This document shows positions 36,451 through 58,747 of a stretch of 64,000 nt of DNA, in pieces (positions within the stretch are counted from its first letter, which is position 1; every line of letters starts with the position of its first letter). The stretch comes from Lutjanus erythropterus (taxonomy: Eukaryota; Chordata; Actinopteri; Lutjaniformes; Lutjanidae). The stretch lies in the NCBI GenBank assembly GCA_020091685.1, contig CM034603.1:24856595-24920594 (forward strand), given 5' to 3'. The notes beneath the pieces are model-generated. The model was not told where the DNA came from and did not search any database. It saw only the letters and a list, made by a program, of their open reading frames with translations. A program made the translations under genes and the position numbers.

Positions 36451-38194
36451 CTGAGTCTATGCTTAAAAAAAGACTTCAGCTCAGGTTGAATGCACACTTC
36501 TGTCCCACAGTGACAGCAATTAACAACACTTAAAGTGTAGGGCCTTCCTGGCAGCCCTGTGGTACTATATTTCTCATTACACATCAGAAAGATGATGTTA
36601 AATGAGATGGATAAAATGTTTGCTATATTAAAGATGTGTTCAGACTGAAAGTTAAGTGAACTTTGGACGCAGTGCAATTGCATACAAGGTTAATAGCAAG
36701 TCGCTTCATTTAGGTGCCACAAATTGAAGGAAAGACACGTCTGCTTGACTTGCAAATGTTATCATCTGAGCCAAAAATTCACATAACTGTATAAGCTCTC
36801 TTCATGAGTACAAAGAAACAACAGGAGCAAAAATCAGAGGGTCCACAGGAGAATAAGAGAAACAACTGGAGTTCTAATAAATTCTGAAAGTCTGAGTTGT
36901 TTCACACAAATGCATATTCACATGCAGTCAGTTCCTGTTGTTAACCTCGACTGTCGCATCCCTCGGCTGTTTGTGGCCAATTATCACAGTTCAGTGGTCA
37001 AACTTGCATAAATAAAAAGAAATGCAAATGCACTTTTCATTCAGTCTGAATACACCGTAAGATCGCCACCATTAGCCTGGGGATGGAGGAAAAGCCATAT
37101 TGTTACCTAAACTGCTGGGCATAAAAATATTTAGTCTTTCTTGTTTTCTAGTCTGAGGGCAGTACTAAAGTCAAGTTCATCATGGTCTTGATATGATATT
37201 ACCACTATCACTACCTAAAACTGTAGAACTGTAAAGGAACACGTACCACTGTAATGGCAAGTATAAAGTCAAAATTGGTTTTACATAGTGCATTAAAAAG
37301 AAATCTATCTCACAGGATTGGATAGACACTTGAATCGTATCAAGTATTCTCAAAGTCCACCCTTATGTTGTTATCTGAAAGCTTTTATTATGAAGCAGCA
37401 AAATCAGGAAATGTAGGGTTTTCATCAGCAATAGAACATGAAACAGTAAAATAAAGCAGATACTTGAAAATATAAATAAAAATCAGTTAGAGGGTACAAA
37501 AGTACAGAGAGCTGAACACGCAGACTTTTAAAAATGCTGTTCTCTCTGCTCTCCTGCATGCACGAGTTTCCAGTTCACATCAGAAAAAAACTCAAACCTT
37601 GTCTGCTGGTAATGAGAAATGGGTAAATTGCCTATTTCAAGTGGGTTTAGCCGTGTTAAAAAAACTGCTTATACACACTATCGTTGGTGTAAAAATTGTA
37701 TCAGTATTTTAGAAAGTGCATAGCTACATCGAATAAAAAATACACCCCTAAACTTTTAAAGAACCAGTGTACCAATGTGTAAAAGTTTGCCCTGAGATTG
37801 ATACTAGAGGAGCAGACAGAAGGTCATCAAACCCCCCAAAGACCATAGTTTTATTAAGCAAATATCATCATATTACACTTTTCAGATTTTGAGGTTTATT
37901 ATGTAAAATTGGACATTTCATTATAACAGCGGTGCTAGGAAAAAGGTCAGTGGGGGACTAAAATCATTATGATTTATCTTCTGTGTGCCATGGATATCCA
38001 CAGCAGATTTATGGGAAGTGGGTCATTAATTTATGAGGCATCTTCTGATGAAACAAAGTATTGGGGAAAGTGAGAAGTTTGACCTGCTGGTGGCACTAGA
38101 TGAGGACTCAGGCAATCATCAAATTCATTTTTGGCCCAACAGACAGACCATCCAGCCTACCCTGATATCCCCAGAGCCATGTCATTAGCACAAA

Positions 38195-38580
38195 GTAGGG
38201 CTGAACAATTAATTGAAATATTATCAAAATTGCAATATGACAAAGTGGAATATTCAAACCGCAGGGACTGCAGGTCTTTGATAAAGGTAAAATGTGTCAT
38301 AGCGTAACATTATAAATTAAGCGTTGTGGTGGTACGGAGATGCCCGGGCCTATAAATCAAATTCTCCAGATGTAAGGAAACATGCTTGTTTGGTACAGAC
38401 CCTCACAAAATCACATCATCATCAATTTTACTCTTTTTCAGTGAATACGAAATGCAAAAACCATTCCCACCAAAGTAATGACTCATATTGCACTCACTAT
38501 ATCTGTCAAAATAATTGCAATATGTTTTTTTTTTTTTTTGCATATCATCCAGCTGTAGCCCAAAGGTAATATTTATTACA
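38195..38580. mobile_element. R4 repeat copy, inverted
   Basis: Left end 'agggctgaacaattaattg' is the reverse of the right end of the 30431-30785 copy. 'Actatatctgtcaaaataattgcaatatg' near 38500 is the reverse of its internal 'attgcaattattttgacagatat' word. Confidence 0.65.
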
Positions 38581-38639
38581 GGAATGCTGTATTGAATTAT
38601 ACTGCAGCATATTACTGCAGTGCCAGAAAAGGAAAACAT

Positions 38640-38950
38640 ATCAGTATCATGTCATAATGTGAAAAGGTTTGTTAATTTTATAACATGAAACTTATCTTGT
38701 TATAACAATAAACAATTTTATCTTGATTTAATGCAAAATGTTTCAGTTTGAAAATGTGATAATTTGTATTATTATAATGTGATAAGTCCCATTTTTCTAA
38801 TGTCATGTTATAACAATGTAAGTTGTCACATTGTAACATGAAAAGTTTCACTTTAGAACAAGATAAATTGTATGATGTTACACCAATGATTGTTTCTTGT
38901 TATAATTCGAAAATATCTTGCTATAACAATGAAATTTTTCAAGTTATAAC
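38640..38950. repeat. Degenerate TTATAACA-type repeat
   Basis: Many loose direct and inverted copies of 'cttgttataacaat' and 'acattgtaacatgaaaagttt'. Probably a decayed minisatellite. Confidence 0.5.
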
Positions 38951-38951
38951 T

Positions 38952-39190
38952 AGAGAGCTGCAGCAACTAATCAGTTTTTAATCAATCATTAAATTGATAT
39001 GCAACTATTTTGATAATTGATTAATCAGTGAGTATTTTTTTTTTAAGAAAAAAAGTCTAAATTCTCTGATTTCAGCTTCTTAAATGTGAATATTCTTTGC
39101 TTTCTTCACTCCTCCATGACAGTAAACTGAATAACTTAGAGTTGTGAGTCATCTTAGGGTTTGGGAAACACTGATTGACACTTTTCATTT
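38952..39190. repeat. R2 copy, inverted
   Basis: 'Gctgcagcaactaatcag', 'attttgataattgattaatcag', 'cagcttcttaaatgtgaatattc' and 'agtaaactgaataac' are the R2 words on the opposite strand. Confidence 0.65.
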
Positions 39191-41111
39191 TCTGACCCAC
39201 TGTCACTAATCTTTGCATCACAATATCATGATACAGTGTTTTTAAGAATCAGTACCATATCACAAAACATAATATAACAATGCTCAAGTGTCTTGATATT
39301 TTCTTCCACTCCTACAGTGTACAGGTGTTTTCTATTTTTTATCTCCCTCAGTGTGGAGAGAAACACAGCACAGTTCCCCTTGCTTGTGTCTTTGCACAGA
39401 CGAATACTCTGGTGTATATGAATCCAGTAATATATTCCTTTCAGGTACCTCTGTAGCAAAACACATGAGCACTTCTACGAATTCAGCATTTGTTAAGCAT
39501 ATTTGCAAACATGTTGCATTAATGATACATCTGACATCACAGAGAAAATTGTCGTTGAATTAATTTCCCGCACAGCCAGCTCTCATTAATTACACCTTCT
39601 CAAGTCTTTTGTCTGGTATCTTATGCTTCAATGTGAATCTTGACATACTCACATTATTGCTGCAATGAATACAAGACAAAACATTTACACACAGGTCCCC
39701 AGAAATGTAAATTCACAAGTTGTTATGAAAGAATATGGAAAGTATTAGTTAAAACTGTATTTTTCATGGCTGTTGTAGTCATTACAAAGGACTAATGCTG
39801 TAATCTGTCATCACACATCACACATTAATTCTGTGCACTCTTGACAGCAAATGTGACACTTGTGGCTGTAGATTTATTATGAGATTTATTGCTGCATGTG
39901 ATTATTTTCCAATAATACAAATTATATTGCTCTGCTGTTTTGCCACCGAGGTATGGACATAATTTTCTGTGCTGACAGAGCTGCAAATTAGCTGATAAAA
40001 ACTCTGAATTTACACTGTAAATGCTGGTAACCATGCGGATTATCAGTTTACCTCACACTGTCTGAACACACATGTTGGTGTGCTGCCTCAACAGGCCCTT
40101 GGTATTTAGTTACAGCACCAGACTTGAGCTTGCGTTGCCAGAGGATCTGTTACATGTTTCGTCATCCTGCGTAGTTCAGAGAGTTGTCCCTAGCCGGGTC
40201 ATGGCAGCCAGTCATGACCTGAGATGGCGCTGATGCACTTTCCATACACGCCAGGGGCCCACCCAGGACGACAGGGGTCAAACCAGGACTCCCTGCGTGT
40301 GTTCACCAGTGGGTTTCTGTTAACAAAGAGGCACTTCTTTCTGTGCTTTTTGATTTGTCTTAAAGGAGTGGGTGACTAATGACCCCGGTTTCCAGACTTA
40401 TCACTGGCACGACTGTACAGCAGTACCCAAAAGCAATTTGCTTGTAGAATACCTCGCCTGACCCATTTTCCTAGATTTGCTTTCAATTGCGAGCAACTCA
40501 AAGCACTATGCATTACAGAGAGGATAGGAAAACTAGGATAAAAAAATCCACTGCTGAACAATCAGTGATGGTGAGTGATTCAATGATTCGTTTTGCCTGT
40601 GAGAAAGGGCCAATGGAAAATTACCTTACCAGGCTTCTCACTACAAAGTCACCTCTGAATTTAATCTGTATTAGCTGAGTCAGATGTGGAGATGCTGAGG
40701 AGGCAGAGAGGGAATTCAAGACCGTCTTCCTTTGCTGCTTCTCCAGCTATACCTATTCAGTCTGTGCCAGAGTGGGGTATTTTAGTTATCAAACCATCTA
40801 TAAAATGTTTAAAGACCACCGTGTGTTAGGAATTTCCTCTTCAGTGCTGCAAAGTGGTACTTTAAAGCTTTGTATTACATAGTAAAGCCAGTAGCACAGT
40901 GCTTACGATGTAGGTAACTTTCAGATCAGCAGAGATCAGCATGTGTTTTAATTGACCCCCTTCCACAAACCCTGCCCTGTAGCAGTGGTTCTCATTTTGG
41001 CTTAAAATGAAAGGAAGTGTCTGCTTGGGGCCCCACATGACACCTTAGGTCCTCAGTGCGGTGAGAGTAGTTTAACAAAAGAGTGATTTTTATATGCTGT
41101 CTTTTCATTCT

Positions 41112-41400
41112 AAAGATTAGAGTTGCTGCAGCAATTAGTTGATTAATTATTTAGTTGATCAATCGGAAGAAAATAAATCTGGAACTATTCTGAGAATCAA
41201 TCGATCATTTAGGTATTTTTTTCAAGCAAAAACTCTACGTTCTCAAACGTGAGATTTTGCTGCTTTACTTGGTCTTCATGGTCTGATAAATAGAGTACTT
41301 TTGGGTTTTGGACTGTTTGTCGGAAAAACAAGATGTCTGATTACATCACCTTGTCTGCAATACTGTGATGGACATCACTATTTTCTTAAGTTTCCAACCA
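41112..41400. repeat. R2 copy, inverted and diverged
   Basis: 'Gagttgctgcagcaattagttgattaatt', 'atcaatcgatcattta', then 'cttcatggtctgataaatagagtacttttgggtttt'; an R2-like copy with eroded internal sequence. Confidence 0.55.
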
Positions 41401-44012
41401 AAAAAAATCCCACGGCCTCCCTTCAGGCTTCCCTTCAAAGTCTCTCCTGCAAAACACATGAACGCCTGACTGCTGCTGGATGATGAGTTGCTAACTGTAT
41501 CCAACTACCTCATGTCTCATTCACATGAAAGAAAACACCCTGCCTGCCACCATGCAGTGAGTGTGCGCAGATATGTGTGTAGACAGGCAGGTAGGACATC
41601 CAATCATTTCATTCCAGTCAAACATCATATATTTCTGGGTTTGTTACAGTCCCTGGGACAGCCACAGATACCAGATTTTCTTCCTTTTTTTGTCAGAGCA
41701 TTTGATTTATTGATTGCCATCAGCATTTAAAGAGAATTTCACCAAATATAACAAAAAATGCTTCTAAAATACATTACCTACCCTAGCTTTAATTGAGAAA
41801 ACCCAGAGGAAAATTGTCTCTCGCAATCGGCTGTTCTTTGTCTTATGAGAAATAAATGAGGTTCTTATTTTGAAGTCTCATCTGTTTCTCTTAAACCCCC
41901 CTAAAGAGAAGAAAAGGAACAAAAGAAAAGAAAAGCAGATCATTTGCTGAACTCGTAGGTATGGAGCAACAAGATTTTAGTTTGACCACTGAGACAAATT
42001 TAGTATCTAATTTTGGATATTCAAGTTTTGTTTTAGATCTCACTGTAATCTGAACTGACTGTTTAAGAAAATATAAGATCAGTGCAGTGAGACAAGAAAG
42101 AGAACATTTCAAGATCTTCAGTTGGACACAAATTAGTCTCTGAGATGAGACAAAAGCTATTTCTCCATAGCCAAATTTAAGAGGTTTGACAAAATTGTTC
42201 AAGTCTCATATTGGTCTTAAATTTAGCTCATTTATGTCTAAGAGGCACAGGCTAGACAAAGACAAGATCTTATTTTGAACTTTTCCTTTCCTGTGGAAAT
42301 AATCATTTGTTGCAGCTGCAGATTCTTAGCAGCCTGAAGTGGGGAAAGAATCAAGATAGAGAAAAATCTGAAAAAGATAAACAATTATATGGCCCAGAAA
42401 TATTTATTTTTCTCTCTGTTACCTCTCAGATTTGTCTTGGGACCATTGGTGGTTGGGAACAACTGCCGTGCAGGGTTTCTGTAGATTGTAAGCTGTCTGA
42501 GGTGAGGTGTCACCTTAAATTATGTCTGTGTATGTCAATTATAAATCCACAGCGTGGCCCCTGCAGGTAGTTGGATTTTTATAGTCATTGATGTTAGCTA
42601 GGGTTGGATGACATTATGATAGTGTGAGATGGCATTTTTCTACCTTCAGGGATTTTACAAAAACGCTTCTGGTAACCAATTCCTTATTAAATCAATAAGC
42701 AGGATAAATCCATGGTAATATTAGATTTTTACAATTTTTGCAGCAGAGTAATGATTTACCTTTTCTGATTAGCATAAAACATTCTTGTGTGGTTATTACT
42801 GTTTCTTTATTATCATCAATGGTCACAATAATATGACAGTAAATATCAATATTGTAATATAAAATTTCATGTACCATTAAAGATGGTTTTATTGTCCACC
42901 ATTAATGTCAGCTATCTCTTACATAACACCTGCCTTCTAGACATGACAGGCTCCACAGATGTAAGTACTGTGACTCCTGGTAAAACACTGTCAGACTTAG
43001 ATGCCTTACACCAGGTTTTGGTTGTAACAGTATCTGAAAGAGGAAGTGAATTTAATTCATTTATCTGCCAAATATTTCCTCATTTGATTGTTTTATCTTT
43101 AAGATGTAAGAAAATAGTTTAAAAACTGTCCATTTCACGTTTTCAAGTCTAAAACATAAAGATATTCAGTTTACTATCAGAAAACCAACACACGTCATAA
43201 GAATGCTTTTCTGTCCATCTGTCTTAACTTTACACTTAAATTAGTTGCATAATGCATATGCAGGACATTACAATCTACATGTAGAACATTTATGTGGGTT
43301 AGAAATATTGTAACACATTCAGAAAACACTTCATACTTCATTTTGTACAACCACTTTAAAATGAGGAATAGAGCTTTCTCACAACAGATATTTTAAGTGT
43401 TGGCAGGAAAATCACCGGTGTAATAAATGACATTCCTGATGGCTCTGTTCCATTAAACATCCCAGTAAGCCATGCTCGTGAGCTGGTGTGTATTATACCA
43501 GGGCCCTTCAACCTAAATTAAATGGAGGTTATTAATTACACCTGTGCTCTTCCTGCATCGACCTGTCAAAATGTCTGATGTGCAAAAAGGTCTGCATACA
43601 TTGAATAACCATTAAACAGCTCAATATAAGGGAAGTGTGTGTTTGGGGGTTAATCTGTGTAGTGGCATTCAAAACGGTTATCTTAAGGCTGCCTGAATGA
43701 AGCCATACATCATATTATCAAATTAAAATGCCTTAATTCTGTATTATTAGATTGTTTTCAAGCATGACATTTTGTGATTATATTGTTAGCAATAAATATT
43801 AAAATAAATACTGCTATAATATTTCGTTAGACGTTGCAAAACATGAATTGTTGACATTTTCACCCTGAAGGGAATTAATTTGGAAAATCACTGCTGTAGC
43901 CTAATGCTCTCATTCATTCTTCAGTCTGTTTTTCTCATAGTTCTTAATTTTTCATCAAAAGGCAATCCCAGCTGTGGGAGAATATTTATAAATCTTTACT
44001 TTTATCAGCTTT

Positions 44013-44636
44013 TTAAAGGGACAGTTTGGAGTTTTGAAGTGGGGTTGTATGAGGTAACAGCAGTCAGTGCGTGAGCCACCGTAGATGGCAGTCGACAGGC
44101 CCCATGTTTGGTGAAGCAGCAGGAGTACGGCTGTAGGAAGTTAAGCAATGAACTGCTGTGGACAGGGTCAGCAGCACCACAAAAAAGACAATGTTAGTTT
44201 AAGTGTACGTTATATTTACTCCTTCACCTTGCCATCAGACAACCTTTTCCTACTGAAAACTGCTATTATATGAGCCACGTCTCACTCTCCAAAGCCACCA
44301 CACTCCAGTACTGCTTTGATCTGTTAGTTTGTGTTATGGTGTGACTTTGGTGTTTTAAAAGGATAGTTAGGATTCATTATATAATGGTGGTGTCCTGTCT
44401 GAAAAGCCTGCCTGATGGCAAAGTAAAGCAGCTAAAATATCTTTATTTCAGGTGGTGGTTTATCTTACATTTGCAAATTCTTCTTTAAAAAGATAAAAAA
44501 ACACAAAAGCCAGTAAGTCATTGAAGCCTTTTTGCCTGAGATTGTGACCCCCCCCCCCCCCCCCCCAAATGATAAACTGACTACTGATAAGTACCTCATG
44601 CAACCCCATTTAAAATAATCCAAACTATCTCTTTAA
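44013..44636. mobile_element. R8: element with long terminal inverted repeats, 85 bp upstream of the pcmtd1 start-codon exon
   Basis: The left end (ttaaagggacagtttggag...gtggggttgtatgaggta) and right end (tacctcatgcaacccc...aactatctctttaa) are imperfect inverted repeats of about 43 bp. The internal 'gtaggaagttaagcaatgaactgctgtggacaggg' links it to 9078-9640. It carries a run of 19 C at 44548-44566. No ORF; MITE-like. Confidence 0.75.
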
Positions 44637-44721
44637 GTCTGCACTCTACTTGTAGATGTAACCAGATGCTGTATTCCCTCACAGGCATATTGCCATAACG
44701 TGTTTATATAATCTCTCTCAG

Positions 44722-53808
<9,087 letters not shown>

Positions 53809-56255
53809 CTGATTCACTCGATATCCACTCTTAACGGGTGCGGCGCCTGCTGAAATGCTTTTCTTCACCCCTTTTCAGTACAAATGTAGCATTATTTCCA
53901 TTAAATCTTGATGGCAAAACTGTAACACAAAGAGACGTCATAGATAATATTGGATAATAATGTTATGATTGTCATGAGTTATTAGTTTTTTGTTGACATT
54001 TTCTTTTGATTTGTATATCAAAAAAAATGTAAAAAGTAAACAAAATGGACATAGTTTCAGGAACCCGTTTTGAGATTCAGATTTTATCGCAATGTCAGGA
54101 TTTCTGCAGAGGTGTGCAGATTAAAAATTGTATAAAAAACAAAGTTCTTACTATATTTGTTAAAATATGATCATGCTAAGATGAAGACTTTTATTGCAGC
54201 TTTTTTAGAAGCTTTAACTTACAATCAGTGTCTGGGTGATTTAACGATGCTGAAAGGAGCAAACGAAACTGAGAGGCAAATGAGGCCACATCCTCCCATT
54301 TTCAGTTCGAGAAGAAGACATTCTTGCATAATCATGGACAGGACACTTTTGTCATTACTCTTCTTGATATTTCATTTTTGGTGTTTTGTACCTTCCTATT
54401 ACAAGAGACCATCGAGAGACTAGATTGGGTCATAATTTTTTCTACAGGGCACCTTTTAATGTAACTTTTTCTACAGGGTGCTGCTTACATACTTGTGTTT
54501 TCTCACTTTGCATATGAGTAGCTGACATCCTACTTGATATGATAAGGTGTTGTAGGCCCTCTCCTCTCCATGGTTTTCTGTCCGTTGTTGATGCAAATAG
54601 TATATAAGATAATGAATCATATCAGAGGTTTAAAATAACGATTAAGCTGATGACTGGTGTTCAGTGGTGAGTTTCAGCTCTTTTTTTTTTTTTTTAAAAA
54701 AGAGGGAACTGGTTAAGGGGAGATGTTAAGTCATTAATGAGTACATGCATGAATATACTGTATATGTGTTGGGTGTTCCTGACTTTGCTTCACATCTTAT
54801 GATTGATCACTGGAGGTGATGTCCCACGTGATCAAGTCCGGAAATGTTTTGACAAAAGTAAAGAAAAAAAGAATATTAATCAATTAGATGGCCTTGAGAC
54901 AAATTCTGTATAGTACTGCGCTTTTTTTTTTTTTAAATCAACGACAATGCAAAATCAGAATCACTGAGGATCTTGAAGCCTTTCGTATCCTGGACTGTAG
55001 ACGTGTCCAGCAAAGCACCTTATTCTCTCAGTCCTCAAGTGAAAAACAAAAACACAAAAAAAATAGGTGCCATTTTTTTGGCTTAATTTGTATTGTGGAC
55101 TTGACTTATTGTAATGTAAATTCCTGTTGAATCAAAGTACAATTTGCTTGCAGAACTTCCCTGATAGTGATGGCTTTTAAGTGCCAACGTCTCCCATCAC
55201 ATTAGGACTTCTGTGAGTTTGCTGGCACAGTAAATTTACCCCCCCCCAAAAAAAACAAAAAACACGTGGTATATTTCTACAAAGAAAAATAAAAAAAACA
55301 TTCCACAGTGAAAAACAAGAAAACAGCACATCACTGATAGATGTCACACTTTTTTCTTCTTCATGCTTTTTACAGTCAGACTTGGAAATTTTCTTTCATC
55401 TTACTTTTGAATGCATAATTTAGTATTCCAAAAGCTGGGTTGAATGTTGTTGATATTAATTCTATTCAATATAAAAGTGATATATATGTATTGCTATTAT
55501 CATATGATTCTGCATACAAGTTTAATTTGCATTTGGTTTGTTGTAGCGCCCTCTTGCTGTACTGTATTTTGACACTGGGAACTCTGTAGATCAAAACTCC
55601 ACTGCTGTCTGTTAAATAGGTAAGATATATTAGTGCTATAGGTCTTCATTTTTGTTCTGGTGTAATGAAAAATATTTTGTTTGAAAACGAGGGTGATTAT
55701 TCTATTAGTAGTTTTGTGTGTGAAGAGGTAACATTTATTTTCCGTAAGGTTTTTTTTTTTCTACATTCATCCGAAAGCTTTGCAAGTAAGCAATAATGGA
55801 ATAATTTCTCAGCTCATAATTACCAATAACACCATAGTCCCATTTGATTTGCCTAGTATCCATTAAAATTCACATGACCAATTACAGGCATGCCACAGTT
55901 ATATACCATTATCTAAAAATGTAATTGCTAATTAGAGAGCACATTAAGTATTGAAAGCAGGGGACCTACAACCTCGACTCTCAGGTCACGCCTTGCACCA
56001 AAGTAAATGGGACTGCTGTCATTACATTTAATGTGGATGGACAAGAGTCGACTACAAAAATGGCACCCGGAAAAGACCAAGTCATAACCAATTCTGTATT
56101 TTTATAGTAATTTAATTTGTCAAGAGACAGAACAGTTTTGTTGCTGTTTATCAGGCCCGGGTTGATTTCTCATTTAGTGTGTGTGGTTCATTTTGAAAAT
56201 GTGTTGTTTCTCCGTAAATGTTTGGCACAAAAATAAAGGTCACAATCACATTATG
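53809..56255 (+). other. pcmtd1: Probable pcmtd1 3' UTR
   Basis: AT-rich non-coding sequence after the TGA, with poly-T (about 54679-54694) and A-rich runs (about 55240-55320). The best end signal is AATAAA at 56232-56237. Earlier A-rich AATAAA-like words (near 55288) could give a shorter UTR. Confidence 0.5.
56232..56237 (+). terminator. pcmtd1: Candidate polyadenylation signal of pcmtd1
   Basis: AATAAA in 'cacaaaaataaaggtcac', followed about 40 nt later by T- and GT-rich sequence. Confidence 0.45.
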
Positions 56256-56619
56256 CCTCTTCTGATCATTGTGACTGCTCTTTTTAGTGTCTTATTTTGT
56301 TTCCCAAGTTTGTCCGACATGGTCAAGGAGTCAACTGAGGAGTCACTGTGAGCAGATGGCGATGGAGAAAAACAACAGTAAAAGTGCCACTCTGGCATCC
56401 TTGGCACGCTCGTGATGGACTTTTATGTTTTTGTCTCTGCTACATTGAATTGATGAGTTTGACATTGAAGGAGAGATTCTGGTAACACTTCGTTTGAAGG
56501 GTTGTGCGTAAGACTGACATAGCCATGACATTACACCTATTGTGAACATGACTGTTGTTAATAAGTGTCACTTCTACAATTGTGTAATTTCTTCATGCAA
56601 GGCTGACATTGTTTGAGAT

Positions 56620-57200
56620 CATATAACCTGTCAAAAATGCCATAGCAGGCCTAATTATCAAACTCTAAAAAGCAGTTTAACTATGTGTCACATTATATTT
56701 CGACCAGATTCATGACAGTATAATTTAATGTTAACACATTCAACTTAATCGTTTAAGCTTGATAATTAGGCCTGTAATGACACGTCAAGGAAGTTGGGTT
56801 GTCAAGTTGTCACAACAAAGACATCTCAAACCATGTCAACTTTACATTAAAAATGACATCACACTTAATGACAACAGCCATAAACATTCATAAAGCGAAA
56901 TAGTTCCACTTTGATAATTGCTATGACATATTTATGACAGATTAAATTGTCTTGATAAATGTCAAGTTGTCATAACAAAGACATCTCAAACAATGTCAAC
57001 TTTGCATTAAAACTTAAATAAGTGACGAAATGACACCTATTAACAACAGCCAGAAGGATTCATGAAGCTAAAGTTTGATAATTAGGCCTGCTATGATATG
57101 TCTATGACAGGTTATATTGTCTTGGTTAACGTCAAGTTGTTATAATAAATACATCTCAAACAGCGTCAACTTCGCATTAAACGTGACTGGCCAGATGGCA
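56620..57200. repeat. ~165-bp tandem repeat, about three units
   Basis: 'Gtcaagttgt.a.aa.aaa.acatctcaaac...gtcaact' starts at 56801, 56961 and 57131. The units also share 'ttgataatt..g.c.g..atgaca', 'atgacagattaaattgtcttg' and 'acaacagccata'. A reversed 'ggcctaattatcaaactc' near 56648 suggests an inverted arm at the left edge. Confidence 0.7.
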
Positions 57201-57249
57201 CTAAAAGACAGTCTACCGCCTCATCCTTGGCTTTTCTGGCATTATGCGT

Positions 57250-57770
57250 TCACTGTTTTAAAGCTTGTGCTGATCAATGAAAATATTTTTTGACAGGCTG
57301 TGTGCACGTAATGAACAAATTAACTAAATCTCTTGGTGCAGCAGAAGAAATGGGTAAACAGACCCTTACCTGCAGATAAAAACCCAACACTGTGTGCATT
57401 ACAGATTTATAGTATCATATACTGGATGTCTGATGCCTACCTCTGACTGCAGGAAACAGATGTAACATGGGTGCAATATGTGTCTTTATGGACACAGAGG
57501 CTGTACAATCTGCTTTTGGACCTTACACTAATAAAAAAATATATAATTTCATCTGATAAAATATAAAGTTTTGAAGCTTCTTTTTTAGATTAGGAATTCA
57601 CTGAACTTAAAGCTTGTGTCGATCAATCTATAAGTATATTTATTTAGTGACAGGCTGTGTTCATAACAAATAAACTACAGTAAGATCTCTTGTTGCCTGG
57701 TAACAGGCTCCTATCTGAATATAAAACCAACCAATCCTATGTATTACAAATATGTCCCCTTAACATTCAG
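57250..57770. repeat. ~350-bp duplicated segment, two units
   Basis: 'Aaagcttgtg..gatcaat' followed by 'tgacaggctgtgt', 'aa.taact', 'atctcttg' and 'agataaaaacccaac/atataaaaccaacc' occurs at about 57260 and 57609. Confidence 0.65.
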
Positions 57771-58747
57771 TTATCATTTCCTCCTTAAATTTCCCCTCAA
57801 ATAGGTTTAAGGTTACTCAAATTATATTCCAGAAAAGTGCCATATATATATTCTCTGTAGCATGAAATATTAAAATATTATGGATGCACCATTTAGTCAA
57901 ACAGAAACATGCTTGATGTATAGTATATCATTTTTTACACAAATCCTCCAAAATTCAGTTTGACGTACTGTATTTGGTGTCTTTGGTAGAATTATTTTTT
58001 AAAGTTTTGCAGGTTCAGACAATATGTTTGTAATGACTGACCGACCTGTTGGCCACTGCTTGTTAAGGAGATATAGTCTTGATGGAAAACTCCCTGATCT
58101 TTTGCTGGAAACAGAGGGACAGCCCTCGTGCAAGATGCATATTTTTTTTCGACAGAAACAGAAGCTGCTGCGCAAAGTCAGCGTTTGATCCCTTGAATTC
58201 ATTAGACATCTGATTCATTAATTCTGATTACTGTTTCAGATTAGGAATTCACTCATAGCAAAAGGGTTACTCCAGCAGATTTCTGTTGCACTCAGATGAA
58301 CTGAATCATAAAAAGACATTTAAAATGCGCAGTATAGTCAGAATGGAAATGGCAGAGGAAAAGATCTCCTGCCTTTTAGTCATACTCCATGAACACAGGA
58401 TCCTATAATGCAAATCAATTGCATCTTTCATTAGATGCAAGTTTCAAGCACCTGTACTTAATATATTAATAATATATGATAAGAACAACTTAACATATAA
58501 GTGCACTTGACTGCGCTATTTTGAAAAACTCTTATGTTGCATTTAAAAATAAATAGGGACATACTTGTTTGGTATGATTGAAATAGACTTAAAATAGAAA
58601 TTTTAACTGAATAACTGAAGTTATGCTTTAATTAGGTCTATACTGAGTGCAAAAAGTGTTTTTAAATGGACTTAATTGTAGTTAAAGGCATATCAAAGTA
58701 GTACAGTCAAGTTAGTACATCTATGTAGTCAAGTTTATTTTAAGAGG

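Larger units (their letters stand above)
34931..44012. other. Probable pcmtd1 first intron / upstream DNA
   Basis: About 9 kb without a recognisable coding exon. Repeats: an R3-like fragment (about 35050-35160), a 'cctttattaattctacaacaggg' retroelement-end-like fragment (about 35165-35290), diverged R2 (35960-36450, 38952-39190 and 41112-41400), R4 inverted (38195-38580) and a TTATAACA-rich degenerate stretch (38640-38950). Non-repetitive patches at about 40040-40700 and 43380-43640 are the best candidates for regulatory DNA. Confidence 0.45.
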
